Source: Xenophilus sp. E41
Lineage (GTDB): Bacteria; Pseudomonadota; Gammaproteobacteria; Burkholderiales; Burkholderiaceae_C
DNA length: 64,000 bases
NCBI RefSeq assembly: GCF_003671765.1
Contig: NZ_QPIB01000007.1
Coordinates: forward strand, 492,158 to 556,157
Direction of reading: 5' to 3'
Position numbers and translations under genes: made by a program. The notes below the pieces were generated by a model, which worked only from the letters and a program-made list of their open reading frames with translations, did not search any database and was not told the origin of the DNA. Below, piece after piece: positions 22,523-30,752 of the stretch (position 1 is its first letter; each line of letters opens with the position of its first letter).

Positions 22523-23527
22523 TCAGGCGGACGCGGCGGCCCGCAGGTCCAGGTCCCACAGCAGGTCGGCGCCCAGCGGGAAGGTGCGGGCCGGCGGGCG
22601 CAGCGCCTCGCGCATCGCGTCGGCCCGGCGCACCTGCAGGCCCGGGTGGCCGGCACCGATCATGACCGGCGCGACCAGCAGGTGCAGGCGGTCCAGGCAG
22701 CCCTGGCGCACGAACTGCGACACCGTCACGCCGCCGCCTTCTACGAAGAGCAGGTCGAGTCCGCGCTCGCGCAACGCGGCCACCACCTCGGCCAGCGGCA
22801 TCTGCCCGCGCAGCGCCGGGTTGCGCGGCACGGCGATCACGCGGTCGGCGCCCAGCCGTGCCACCGCGCGAGAGACATGCTCGGGATCGCACACCAGCAG
22901 CGTGGGCGCCTGCCCGTCGGTGAACACGCGCGCGCCGGCCGGCACGCGCAGGTTGGGGTCGATCACCACGCGCGTCGGGTTGGGGCCGGCGGCACGTCGG
23001 GTCGTGAGCTGGGGGTTGTCGAGGCAGGCGGTGCCGGCGCCGACGATCACCGCGTCGCACAGCGCGCGCAGCCGATGCACGTGGACCAGCCCTTCGGGGC
23101 CGTTGACGAAGAAGGAGTCGCCGTTGTGGGTGGCGATGCAGCCGTCCAGGCTCTGGCCCAGTTGGCCGACCACCCAGCGTGCGTCGTCGCGCTGGCGGTC
23201 GAGCAGCGGCTTGAAGAGCGCGAAGACGGCCTGCGACTCGCTGTCCCACTCGCCCTCCAGGACATAGCCGCCGCCGGCCGACCAGGCCGCCGGCAGGCCG
23301 GCCGTGCCAGGCGCTGCGCCCCGACGACGGCGTTCGGCGATCTCCAGGCACAGGGGCCAGAGCGCATCGAGGCCCCGTGGGGCCGGCGACGCGGAGAAGG
23401 GCAGGGGCAGGGCGCTCAGACGAGGGTCTCCCGGAGGGGGCTGCGTGGCGCCTGCGATCCGCGGGCTGGCCAGGCAGCGCTGGCGCATGCTAGCAGCGGC
23501 GCATCGCGCTGCATGTAGTACGTCCAC
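22523..23527 (-). CDS. RibD C-terminal-domain (pyrimidine/dihydrofolate reductase-like) protein
   Basis: This protein of up to 334 aa carries a RibD-C domain over its last 220 residues. Features are VVGQLGQSLDGCIAT, DAVIVGAGTACLDNPQLTTR, NPTRVVIDPNLRVP and VEGGGVTVSQF, the NADPH-dependent reductase fold used in riboflavin synthesis. No deaminase domain is present, so it is not a complete RibD. The N-terminal 100 residues are unfamiliar. The start could equally be the ATG at 23488. It converges on the methyltransferase gene and fits the cluster as a pterin or pyrimidine reductase. Confidence 0.75.
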   Translation of the reverse strand: MDVLHAARCAAASMRQRCLASPRIAGATQPPPGDPRLSALPLPFSASPAPRGLDALWPLCLEIAERRRRGAAPGTAGLPAAWSAGGGYVLEGEWDSESQAVFALFKPLLDRQRDDARWVVGQLGQSLDGCIATHNGDSFFVNGPEGLVHVHRLRALCDAVIVGAGTACLDNPQLTTRRAAGPNPTRVVIDPNLRVPAGARVFTDGQAPTLLVCDPEHVSRAVARLGADRVIAVPRNPALRGQMPLAEVVAALRERGLDLLFVEGGGVTVSQFVRQGCLDRLHLLVAPVMIGAGHPGLQVRRADAMREALRPPARTFPLGADLLWDLDLRAAASA

Positions 23528-23559
23528 CCATGCGCGCCAGCCGCTGCTGGCGGGCGGCT

Positions 23560-24765
23560 TCAGGGCAGCGGCAACGGCCAGTGGCCGCCGTCGCGCGGCA
23601 GCAGGTGCCAGCGCGCGTCGGCGATGCCGTCGAAGGCGGTGCGGTAGCGTGGCGCGTCGCGGCCCTCGTCCGTCACGTCGCGGATCACCACGGCCTCGAT
23701 GCGCACCGGGTGCTCGCGCGCGACCTCGGCGTAGATCTCCGGATCGGCCTCGCCCGAGTCGCCCACCAGCAGGAAGCGGCGCAGCGGGAAGTCGGCCAGC
23801 AACTGCTCGATCATCGCGCGCTTGTGGCGCCGCGAGTCCTGCTCGCCCGGCACCAGCGTGCGCCAGGTCGTGCTTTCGCGCAGGTGCATGCTGCCCGGCG
23901 GAAAGCCGGCGCTGCGCACGAAGTCCGACAGCGCCGGGAAGAGCTGGATCGGGCTGGCCGAGAGGTAGTGGAAGCGCGTGTCGGGCACGCGCGCCAGGCG
24001 CCGGTAGTGGGCCGCCATGCCGGGCGTGGCCTCGAAGGGGCGGGCGAAGGTGTTGAGCAGCATCTCGCGGCGGCTGTGCACCGCCGTGTGCTTGATCGTG
24101 TCGTCGATGTCCGAAATGACGGACAGGCCTTCGGCCGGCACCAGCAGCACCCGACCTTCCACGTGCCCCCAGGACCGTGCTGCGCCCGGTCCGCCCCCCG
24201 AGGGGGCCAAAAAGACTTGGGGCGGCCCGGCGTCTTTTTCCGCCCGCCGCAGGTCGCCACGCGGCATCTCGGCGCGAAAGCGCAGCCAGGGGGCGTCTCG
24301 CGTCGCGTCGGCGGGCGGCGCTACCACGACGCGCGCCTGCGTTCGACCGGCGCGGTCGGTGGGCGGCAGGCGCAGCGCGGGCTGGTCGCCGCCGAACACG
24401 ACGTCGATCTGCTTGCCGTCCTCCGACTCGGCATGGAAGAGGGCGGCCCGCTGGCGGAAGCGCAGCTGCGCGGCCGGGCTCATCTTCGACAGGCGCAGCC
24501 CCAGGTAGCGCGCGAAGGCGGTGTTCAGGCCGCGCAGGTGGTCGGGCTCGTAGACCCAGGCATGCACCTCGGCCTCGATGCGGCCGTCCTCGAGCCAGCG
24601 GGCCGTGCTGGGCAGGAAGAGCACGCGTTCGTCGGCCTCCAGCGCTTCGGCGGCGCGCACGCGCGCGCGGGGCCAGCCCAGGGCCATCAGCGCGAGGCCC
24701 GCCGCGGCTGCCAATTGCCGGCGGCGCGGCCGGTGTGCCGCAGCGGGCCCATGTTCAGGCGTCAC
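23560..24765 (-). CDS. App1-family phosphatidate phosphatase-like protein (DUF2183)
   Basis: This 401-aa protein has a catalytic HAD-type motif DIDDTIK (within SVISDIDDTIKHTAV), followed by SASPIQLF and LLVGDSGEADPEIYA, as in App1/DUF2183 proteins. The yeast member is a phosphatidate phosphatase. The N-terminus has a twin-arginine-like signal (RPRRRQLAAAAGLALMAL), so it should be exported. The start is taken as GTG 24765, overlapping the end of folA by 11 nt; longer ATG starts would run deep into folA. A Gly/Pro-rich insert before the DIDD motif coincides with a repeat (24191-24240). Confidence 0.78.
   Translation of the reverse strand: MTPEHGPAAAHRPRRRQLAAAAGLALMALGWPRARVRAAEALEADERVLFLPSTARWLEDGRIEAEVHAWVYEPDHLRGLNTAFARYLGLRLSKMSPAAQLRFRQRAALFHAESEDGKQIDVVFGGDQPALRLPPTDRAGRTQARVVVAPPADATRDAPWLRFRAEMPRGDLRRAEKDAGPPQVFLAPSGGGPGAARSWGHVEGRVLLVPAEGLSVISDIDDTIKHTAVHSRREMLLNTFARPFEATPGMAAHYRRLARVPDTRFHYLSASPIQLFPALSDFVRSAGFPPGSMHLRESTTWRTLVPGEQDSRRHKRAMIEQLLADFPLRRFLLVGDSGEADPEIYAEVAREHPVRIEAVVIRDVTDEGRDAPRYRTAFDGIADARWHLLPRDGGHWPLPLP
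24191..24240 (-). repeat. CCCCCTCGGGGGGC-type repeat, in frame within the App1-like gene
   Basis: On the minus strand the stretch reads GAAAAAGACGCCGGGCCGCC, then a run through GGCCCCCTCGGGGGGC. It matches the palindromic core of the intergenic repeats at 26125 and 62799. It encodes an unusual FLAPSGGGPG segment in the App1-like protein without breaking the frame. Confidence 0.5.
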
Positions 24766-25246
24766 GCTCGTAGACGACGAAGGCGAAGGGCAGCCCGTCC
24801 TTGGCCGAGACATGCGCCTCGCGCGCGGTCTCGCGCCACGCAGCGCCGAGCGTGGGCGCGTGCGCATCGCCCTCGAAGTCGCGGTCGATCTCGGTCACGA
24901 CCGCGCGCTGCGCCAGCGGCTCGGCCGCGGCATAGATCTGCGCGCCGCCCATCACCCAGACTTCCGGCTCCTGCTCACAAATCGATAGCGCCTCGCGCAG
25001 GCTGGATGCGCGCTGCGCCCCGGTTTCGTTCCAATCTTCCTGCCGGGTCACGACGATGTTCCGGCGCCCCGGCAGCGGCCGGAAGCGCGGCGGCAGCGAG
25101 TCCCAGGTCTTGCGGCCCATCACCACCGGGCAGCCCGCCGTCATGCGCTTGAAGTGCGCCATGTCCTCGGGCAGGTGCCAGGGCAGGTCGCCGTTCACGC
25201 CGATCACGCCGTTGGCGGCGCGGGCGTAGATGAGGTTGACGCGCAT
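24755..25246 (-). CDS. folA: Dihydrofolate reductase
   Basis: FolA reduces dihydrofolate to tetrahydrofolate with NADPH. The 163-aa protein shows NGVIGVNGDLPWHLPEDMAHF at its N-terminus, including the folate-site Trp and acidic residue, then VVMGRKTWDSLP and VMGGAQIYAAA. It is translated after thyA, 21 nt downstream, the classic thymidylate-cycle pairing. The 3' end overlaps the App1-like gene by 11 nt. The segment before PEVWVMGG (about residues 75-92) is encoded by DNA that resembles the dispersed short repeat. Confidence 0.96.
   Translation of the reverse strand: MRVNLIYARAANGVIGVNGDLPWHLPEDMAHFKRMTAGCPVVMGRKTWDSLPPRFRPLPGRRNIVVTRQEDWNETGAQRASSLREALSICEQEPEVWVMGGAQIYAAAEPLAQRAVVTEIDRDFEGDAHAPTLGAAWRETAREAHVSAKDGLPFAFVVYERDA
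24974..25030 (+). repeat. Dispersed short repeat-like stretch inside folA
   Basis: The plus strand reads CACAAATCGATAGCGCCTCG, then GCGCGCTGCGCCCCGGTTTCG, the same block order as the intergenic family (AAATCGATAGC, GCGC core, GCGCTGC, TTT). It lies within codons for about residues 75-92 of folA, antisense to the gene. The match could be partly chance, since the protein length is normal. Confidence 0.4.
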
Positions 25247-25267
25247 CGGCGGCTTCTTTCGCTCTCT

Positions 25268-26089
25268 TCAGACGGCCACGGGCGCCTTGATGGCCGGATG
25301 CGGGTCGTAGCCCTCGAAGTGGAAGTCCTCGTACCGGTAGTCGAAGATCGAGGGCGGCCGGCGCGCAATGTGCAGCGTGGGATAGGGCCGCGGCTCGCGG
25401 CTCAGTTGCAGCGCCACCTGCTCGGCGTGGTTGCTGTAGATGTGGCAGTCGCCGCCGGTCCAGATGAAGTCGCCCACCTGAAGGTCGCACTGCTGCGCCA
25501 CCATGTGCGTGAGCAGCGCGTAGCTGGCGATGTTGAAGGGCACGCCCAGGAAGATGTCGGCGCTGCGCTGGTAGAGCTGGCACGACAGCTTGCCTTCGGC
25601 CACATAGAACTGGAAGAAGGCGTGGCACGGCATCAGCGCCATCTTGTCGAGCTCGGCCACGTTCCAGGCGCTCACGATGATGCGGCGCGAGTCGGGATTG
25701 GTCTTGAGCGTCTGGATCACCTGCGCGATCTGGTCGATGTGGCCGCCGTCGGGCGTGGGCCAACTGCGCCACTGCACGCCGTACACCGGGCCCAGGTCGC
25801 CGTCCTCGCGCGCCCATTCGTCCCAGATCGTCACGCCGCGCTCGCGCAGCCAGTTGTTGTCCGACGAGCCCTGCAGGAACCACAGCAGCTCGTGGATGAT
25901 GGACTTGAGGTGCACCTTCTTGGTCGTGACCAGCGGAAAGCCCTCGTTCAGGTCGAAGCGCATCTGGTAGCCGAACACGCTCTTCGTGCCGGTGCCGGTG
26001 CGGTCGCTCTTGAAGACGCCGGTCTGGTCGACGTGGCGCATGAAGTCTTCGTACTGGTGGCGGATGGGGCGAGTCATGGGAGCGTTCAT
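25268..26089 (-). CDS. thyA: Thymidylate synthase
   Basis: ThyA methylates dUMP using methylenetetrahydrofolate and feeds dihydrofolate to FolA, encoded next. The 273-aa protein has [15 protein letters not shown] near the N-terminus and the catalytic cysteine in [12 protein letters not shown]. The dUMP-site motif [18 protein letters not shown] and the C-terminal [20 protein letters not shown] are also present. It looks complete and typical. A CCCCCTCGGGGGGC repeat lies upstream between it and ccdB. Confidence 0.98.
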   Translation of the reverse strand: MNAPMTRPIRHQYEDFMRHVDQTGVFKSDRTGTGTKSVFGYQMRFDLNEGFPLVTTKKVHLKSIIHELLWFLQGSSDNNWLRERGVTIWDEWAREDGDLGPVYGVQWRSWPTPDGGHIDQIAQVIQTLKTNPDSRRIIVSAWNVAELDKMALMPCHAFFQFYVAEGKLSCQLYQRSADIFLGVPFNIASYALLTHMVAQQCDLQVGDFIWTGGDCHIYSNHAEQVALQLSREPRPYPTLHIARRPPSIFDYRYEDFHFEGYDPHPAIKAPVAV

Positions 26090-26124
26090 GTCAGTGGCGC
26101 CCGGCCGCCCGAAGCCGCTGACGC

Positions 26125-26171
26125 GCCCCCTCGGGGGGCAGCGGACCTCGCGAAGCGGGGGAGCGTGGGGG
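26125..26171 (+). repeat. CCCCCTCGGGGGGC-type intergenic repeat
   Basis: The palindrome GCCCCCTCGGGGGGC is followed by AGCGGACCTCGCGAAGCGGG and GAGCGTGGGGG. It lies between the ccdB stop codon and the thyA start. A related copy lies before the siderophore reductase gene at 62799. The length and palindromic core suggest a REP-type element. Confidence 0.65.
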
Positions 26172-26178
26172 TTTCATC

Positions 26179-26493
26179 TCAGTAGGAGCCGAACAGCGTG
26201 TCCAGGGCTCGGATGATGGCATCGGACTGGGTGCGAAGGTTGAGGACGGCGTGGCGCAGTTCGGCCGCAGGGAAGGCGGCGATCGCGGGCGTGTCGAGCA
26301 CGACCGGGTGGCCGTCGACGTCGAACAGCGGGTTCAGGTCGCGCATGGGCGGACCGAAGAGTTTGGCAGTGCGCATCGGCAGCACGACGCGCGTGTCCAT
26401 GCTGCTGATGTAGTCATTCTGGATGTCGAGCAGGAAAGGCGTGAACTTCCGCAGTGCCGCGTCGGGGTGGCGAAAGACGTCGAAGCGGGCCAC
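26179..26493 (-). CDS. ccdB: CcdB-family gyrase-inhibiting toxin
   Basis: CcdB toxins poison DNA gyrase and are neutralised by CcdA. The 104-aa protein has the family N-terminus (FDVFRHPD), VVLPMRTA and a middle LNPLFDVDG segment, at the usual length of about 100 aa. The last residues read LFGSY, whereas the F-plasmid toxin ends FWGI with Trp99-Gly100-Ile101 needed for gyrase poisoning; only the Gly is kept here. Activity is therefore uncertain. It starts at GTG 26493, one base after the ccdA stop codon. Confidence 0.88.
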   Translation of the reverse strand: MARFDVFRHPDAALRKFTPFLLDIQNDYISSMDTRVVLPMRTAKLFGPPMRDLNPLFDVDGHPVVLDTPAIAAFPAAELRHAVLNLRTQSDAIIRALDTLFGSY

Positions 26494-26494
26494 G

Positions 26495-26734
26495 TCAGAA
26501 GCTGCGGTACTTGGCCAGGGGCAGGCCTTCCTTGGCGATGCGGGCGTTGTAGGCGGCCACGGCTTCGCGGTTGTCCTCGTTCCAGCGCTCCCAGTAGCGG
26601 CGCTGTACCTCGGCCGCCAGCAGCTCGTCGACCGTCTGCGACAGGTTCATGCCCATCTCCCGGGCCATTTCGAGCACCTTGGAGTTGAGCGACAGATTGG
26701 TGGCTTTCTTGGGCGCGTTGTCGAAGCGAAGCAT
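26495..26734 (-). CDS. ccdA: CcdA-family antitoxin
   Basis: This 79-aa antitoxin has a predicted ribbon-helix-helix N-terminus (ATNLSLNSKVLEMAREMGMN) for operator binding. The C-terminal tail, rich in Trp, Arg and Glu (RYWERWNEDNREAVAAYNAR), is of the type that wraps CcdB. It is the first gene of the pair, with GGAAGG before its ATG. The intergenic stretch to the divergent YkgJ-like gene (96 bp) should hold the autoregulated promoter. Confidence 0.88.
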   Translation of the reverse strand: MLRFDNAPKKATNLSLNSKVLEMAREMGMNLSQTVDELLAAEVQRRYWERWNEDNREAVAAYNARIAKEGLPLAKYRSF

Positions 26735-26830
26735 GGCCTTCCCGGTGGGGCATGACGGATGCGCATATTTTAGGCGCATGTCCGATGAGGCATCGCGTGC
26801 GGGCATCGCGGCGCATGGTCCAATCGGCCC

Positions 26831-27106
26831 ATGTCGACCTTCGCCCCGGCCTGCCGCAGCGGCTGCGCCGCCTGCTGCATCGCGCCCTCCATCAGCTCGC
26901 CCATTCCCGGCATGCCCGACGGCAAGCCGGCGGGCGTGCCCTGCGTGCAGCTCGACGAGGCTTTGCGCTGCCGCCTGTTCGGCCGGCCCGAGCGGCCGGC
27001 GGTGTGCAGCGGCCTGCAGCCCGCGGTCGACATGTGCGGCGCGGACCGCAGCGCGGCGCTGGCCTGGCTGGGCCGGCTGGAGCGCGAAACCGCGCCCACC
27101 GTCTGA
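26831..27106 (+). CDS. YkgJ-family cysteine-cluster protein
   Basis: This 91-aa protein has the eight-cysteine pattern of the YkgJ or zinc/iron-chelating cluster family: CRSGCAACC at residues 8-16, then single cysteines in VPCVQ, LRCRLF, PAVCSGL and DMCGA. Such clusters probably bind zinc or iron; the biological role is unknown. It is followed after 4 nt by a DUF1232 gene on the same strand. Confidence 0.85.
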   Translation: MSTFAPACRSGCAACCIAPSISSPIPGMPDGKPAGVPCVQLDEALRCRLFGRPERPAVCSGLQPAVDMCGADRSAALAWLGRLERETAPTV

Positions 27107-27110
27107 ATCG

Positions 27111-27512
27111 ATGGCGCTCAGCGATCGGTTGCGCGGCTGGGCCCGGCGCGTCAAGCGCGACGGCGTGACGCTGTGGTTCGCCGGCCGGCACCCGGGCACG
27201 CCCTGGCTGGCCAAGGCCCTCGGCGTGTTCGTGGTCGCCTATGCGCTGAGCCCGATCGACCTGGTGCCCGACTTCATCCCAGTGCTGGGCTACCTCGACG
27301 ACGTGCTGCTGCTGCCCGCGCTCATCTGGCTGGCGATCCGCCTGCTGCCGCCCGAGGTGCTGGCCGAATGCCGTGCGCAGGCCGAGGCCTGGATGGCGGC
27401 GCAGGGCGCCAAGCCGCGCAGCCGCATGGGTGCGGTGCTCGTCGTCGCGGTGTGGATCGCCGTCGCCGTGGCGCTCTGGTACTGGCTGGCGCCGCGCTTC
27501 GCGGCGGGCTGA
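27111..27512 (+). CDS. YkvA-like DUF1232 membrane protein
   Basis: This 133-aa protein carries the DUF1232 signature ALSPIDLVPDFIPVLGYLDD in a hydrophobic N-terminal half, followed by a second membrane span near the C-terminus (VLVVAVWIAVAVALWYW). The family is widespread and its function is unknown. It starts at the ATG 4 nt after the YkgJ-like stop codon, so the two are probably cotranscribed. A minus-strand oxidase gene converges on it. Confidence 0.82.
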   Translation: MALSDRLRGWARRVKRDGVTLWFAGRHPGTPWLAKALGVFVVAYALSPIDLVPDFIPVLGYLDDVLLLPALIWLAIRLLPPEVLAECRAQAEAWMAAQGAKPRSRMGAVLVVAVWIAVAVALWYWLAPRFAAG

Positions 27513-27521
27513 ACCCGTGGC

Positions 27522-28943
27522 TCAGGCGCGCAGCACGCGCCCGGGGTTCAGCAGGTTGTGCGGATCGAGCGCGCCCTTGATGGCGCGCATCATGCCCATC
27601 GCCACCGGCGACTTGTGCTTCTCGAGCTTGTGGACCTTGAGCTCGCCGATGCCATGCTCGGCCGAGAAGGATCCGCCGAATTTCTCCACCTGGTCGTACA
27701 CCAGCGTGTTCACCCGTTCCTCCTGCTCGCGCAGGAACACCTTCGCATCGCCATCGACCGGGGCCTGCACGTTGTAGTGCAGGTTGCCGTCGCCCAGGTG
27801 GCCGAAGTTGACCAGGCGCACGCCGGCGATCTCCTTTTGCAGCAGCGCATCGGTCTCGGCCACGAAGGCCGGGATGCGCGACACGCCGATGGAGATGTCG
27901 TGCTTGATGTTCAGGCCCTCTTCGGCCTGCGCGAGCGGGATGCTCTCGCGGATGTGCCAGAGCTGGTGCGCCTGCGTCAGGTTCTCGGCGATCACCGCAT
28001 CGGTCACGCAGCCGTCCTCGAAGGCGCTTTCCAGCAGCGCCTCGAAGCGCGCGCGGGCATGGTCTTCGGATTCGCTGTCCGAGTTCTCCAAGAGAACGCA
28101 ATACGGCGTCGCCTCTTCGCCCAGGAAAGGCACGCGCAGCTGCGGCATGTGCTTGCCCACCAGGCTCAGCGCGAACTGGCCCATCACCTCGAAGCCGGTG
28201 AGGCCGGCGCCCAGCTTCTGATGCGCCAGGCCCAGCAGCCGGACGGCATGGTCGAGCGAGGGCACCGCGGCCCAGGCCGTGAGCTGCGCCGCCGGCAGCG
28301 GGTACAGCTTCATCGTGGCGGCGGTGATGATGCCCAGCGTGCCCTCGCTGCCCACCAGCAGGTCGCGCAGGTCGTAGCCGGTGTTGTCCTTGCGCAGGCC
28401 ACTGGTGCCGTGCCACACCTCGCCCTGGGCCGTGACCACTTCCAGGCCCAGGCACAGCTCGCGGGCATTGCCGTAGCGCACCACCTGCGTGCCGCCGGCG
28501 TTGGTCGCGAGGTTGCCGCCGATCGTGCAGCTGCCCTCGGCCGCCAGGCTCAGGGGGAACAGAAAGCCCGCCTTCTCGGCAGCCTCCTGCAGCACCTGCA
28601 GCACGCAGCCGGCCTCGACGGTGACCGTCAGGTTGGCGGCATCGATCTCGCGGATGGCGTTCAGGCGCGTGAGGCTCAGCACCACCTGCGTGCCGGAGCC
28701 GTCGGGCACCGAGCCCACGGCCAGCCCCGTGTTGCCGCCCTGCGGGACGATCGCGGTGCCGGCTGCCGCGCAGGCCTTGATGATGCGCGCCACCTCGTCG
28801 GTGCTGCCGGGCCGCACCACGGCCAGCGCCTTGCCGCGGGCGCGCTTGCGCCAGTCCTGCTCCCAGGCGCTCAGGTCGCCGTCGGTCAGCACGTGGGTGG
28901 CGCCGACGATGGCGCGCAGGTCGTCGATCAGGGAAGTGCTCAT
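27522..28943 (-). CDS. FAD-binding D-2-hydroxyacid dehydrogenase (GlcD/DLD type)
   Basis: This 473-aa flavoprotein has the FAD-binding PCMH motif (VVRPGSTDEVARIIK, then VPQGGNTGLAVGSVP) in the first 90 residues. The GSEGTLGIITAATMKLYPLP element and the C-terminal oxidase half with GHLGDGNLHYNV and SAEHGIGELK follow, as in glycolate, D-lactate and D-2-hydroxyglutarate dehydrogenases. The exact hydroxyacid cannot be chosen from the sequence. The start codon overlaps the DUF2069 stop (ATGA), which indicates coupling. Confidence 0.9.
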   Translation of the reverse strand: MSTSLIDDLRAIVGATHVLTDGDLSAWEQDWRKRARGKALAVVRPGSTDEVARIIKACAAAGTAIVPQGGNTGLAVGSVPDGSGTQVVLSLTRLNAIREIDAANLTVTVEAGCVLQVLQEAAEKAGFLFPLSLAAEGSCTIGGNLATNAGGTQVVRYGNARELCLGLEVVTAQGEVWHGTSGLRKDNTGYDLRDLLVGSEGTLGIITAATMKLYPLPAAQLTAWAAVPSLDHAVRLLGLAHQKLGAGLTGFEVMGQFALSLVGKHMPQLRVPFLGEEATPYCVLLENSDSESEDHARARFEALLESAFEDGCVTDAVIAENLTQAHQLWHIRESIPLAQAEEGLNIKHDISIGVSRIPAFVAETDALLQKEIAGVRLVNFGHLGDGNLHYNVQAPVDGDAKVFLREQEERVNTLVYDQVEKFGGSFSAEHGIGELKVHKLEKHKSPVAMGMMRAIKGALDPHNLLNPGRVLRA

Positions 28944-29353
28944 GGGGAGGAAGCGGTGGCAGGAGGGGTCGCGGTGACGGCGGCGCGCAGCCGCAGCCGC
29001 ACATGCCAGGCGCAGGCCGCGAAGAGCGTCAGGCACAGCAGGATCTCGAGGCCCGCCAGCGCGCGGCTGACGGCCGTGGTGTCGCTCCACGCGCGCACCA
29101 CGCCTTCGGTGAAGTAGAGCCAGACCAGCAGACTGACCCAGCGGTAGGTGTACATGCGGTTCTTCAGCAGCCCGGCCAGCGGCAGCACCAGCGGCAGCAC
29201 CTTCAGCGCCAGCCACGAGCCGCCCGGGCGCAGGGGCGCCAGCCACATCTCCCACGCGAAGCCCAGCGCGATCAGGCCGACCAGGCTGCCCACGGCCAGG
29301 CGGCGCGTGGCAAGCACGGCGGGCGAGGGGACGGGGAGGAGAGGGGTGTTCAC
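28940..29353 (-). CDS. DUF2069 membrane protein
   Basis: This protein of about 137 aa has four predicted membrane helices and the DUF2069 pattern (WLALKVLPLVLPLAGLLKNRMYTYRWVSLL, with a following FTEGVVRAWSD). It is proteobacterial and of unknown function. The GTG at 29353 is preferred because the upstream ATG at 29425 would extend into the promoter region of the divergent yihY-like gene; neither has a clear ribosome-binding site. It overlaps the downstream dehydrogenase gene by 4 nt. Confidence 0.75.
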   Translation of the reverse strand: MNTPLLPVPSPAVLATRRLAVGSLVGLIALGFAWEMWLAPLRPGGSWLALKVLPLVLPLAGLLKNRMYTYRWVSLLVWLYFTEGVVRAWSDTTAVSRALAGLEILLCLTLFAACAWHVRLRLRAAVTATPPATASSP

Positions 29354-29435
29354 GAGAGACGGCGGGGCGGGGCAAACGGGGCACGGCGCCTCGGGCTCGG
29401 CAGCGCACGCAGGGGCGAATGGCATGATACCGGCC

Positions 29436-30752
29436 ATGAATCGCCGGCAGCTCTGGAGGGACCTTTCGCACTTTCCGTGGCGCAACACGGCGGCGGTGCT
29501 GGGGGAGCGCTTCCGGGAGGACCGCCTGGGCCTGACGGCCAGCAGCCTGACTTTCACCACCACCATCGCGATGGTGCCCTTCTTCACGGTGGCGCTGGCG
29601 CTGTTCACGGTGTTCCCGATGTTCCAGGCGATGCAGGGACGCCTGCAGCGCTGGCTGGTCGAGAGCCTGATCCCCGAGAACATCGCGCGCCAGGTGCTGG
29701 GCTACCTCACGCAGTTCGCCAGCAAGGCGAGCGGGCTGGGCATCGCGGGCCTGGGTGTGCTGCTGGTCACGGCGATCGCGCTCATCCTCACCATCGACAA
29801 GACGCTCAACAACATCTGGCGCGTGCCCAACCCGCGTCCCTTCGCGCAGCGCGTGCTGATCTACTGGGCCGCCATCACGCTGGGGCCGCTGGTGCTGGCG
29901 GCCAGCCTCTCGACCACCGCCTACGTGTTCTCCGCCTCGCGCGGCGTGGTGCACGACAACGACCTGCTCAAGTTCCTGTTCGACACCTTCGAGTTCATGC
30001 TGCTGGCCGCGGGCATCGGCGCGCTCTACCACTACGTGCCCAACACGCACGTGAAGTGGTCGCATGCATGGACGGGCGGCTTCTTCGTCGCCGCCGCCAT
30101 CGAGGTCGCCAAGCGGGTGCTGGGCTGGTACCTGGGCCAGGTGCCCACCTATTCGGTGATGTACGGCGCCTTTGCCACCGTGCCCATCCTGCTGGTGTGG
30201 ATCTATGTGGCCTGGGTCATCGTGCTGCTGGGCGCTGTGATCGCCGCCTACCTGCCCAGCCTGCTCACGGGCGTGGCGCGCCGCGGCGGCACGGCGGGCT
30301 GGCCGATGCAGCTCGCGGTGGAGGTGCTGCAGCACCTGGACCGCGCGCGGGCGCAGCCGTACAAGGGGGTGGGTGCGCGCGAGCTGGTGGTGCGCATGCG
30401 CGTCGACGCGCTGCAGCTCGCCGCGGTGCTCGACACGCTGGTGGCGCTCGACTGGGTGGGCGAGATCGCCGAGGTCGACGACAGCGACGACCCGCGCTAC
30501 GTGCTGCTGGCGGACCCGGACCACACGCCGCTCGAGGCGCTGGCCGTGGCCCTCATGGTGCCGCGCGCGCCCGCGCTCGAGAATCTGTGGGAAAAAGGCC
30601 CGCTGGCCTCGCTGCGCCTGCGGGACGTGCTATCGAATCAGGAGCAAACCGGAGCGCCGCCGGCCCCCGCGGATGCGAACGCCGGCCTTCAGAGCTTGAT
30701 GCGGCCCAGCCAGATGTCGCGGTACATCGCCCAGTCGCCCATGAAGCTGTAG
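29436..30752 (+). CDS. YihY/virulence-factor BrkB-family inner membrane protein
   Basis: This 438-aa protein has six membrane segments in its first 280 residues, with the family motifs LTASSLTFTTTIAMVPFF, ILTIDKTLNNIWRV and YVPNTHVKWSHAWTGGFF. A cytosolic domain of about 150 residues follows. The family was once called ribonuclease BN, but the role remains unclear. The last 30 residues come from a region that matches a dispersed repeat (30626-30685). The final 64 nt overlap the convergent Mpo1-like gene in antisense, so the natural C-terminus may be a repeat-driven extension. Confidence 0.85.
   Translation: MNRRQLWRDLSHFPWRNTAAVLGERFREDRLGLTASSLTFTTTIAMVPFFTVALALFTVFPMFQAMQGRLQRWLVESLIPENIARQVLGYLTQFASKASGLGIAGLGVLLVTAIALILTIDKTLNNIWRVPNPRPFAQRVLIYWAAITLGPLVLAASLSTTAYVFSASRGVVHDNDLLKFLFDTFEFMLLAAGIGALYHYVPNTHVKWSHAWTGGFFVAAAIEVAKRVLGWYLGQVPTYSVMYGAFATVPILLVWIYVAWVIVLLGAVIAAYLPSLLTGVARRGGTAGWPMQLAVEVLQHLDRARAQPYKGVGARELVVRMRVDALQLAAVLDTLVALDWVGEIAEVDDSDDPRYVLLADPDHTPLEALAVALMVPRAPALENLWEKGPLASLRLRDVLSNQEQTGAPPAPADANAGLQSLMRPSQMSRYIAQSPMKL
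30626..30685 (+). repeat. Dispersed repeat variant at the 3' end of the YihY-like gene
   Basis: The stretch GTGCTATCGAATCAGGAGC is followed by a GC-rich imperfect palindrome. It matches the intergenic copy at 63550 (TTGCTATGAATTCAGGAGC). It encodes about residues 398-416 of the YihY-like protein. Confidence 0.5.
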
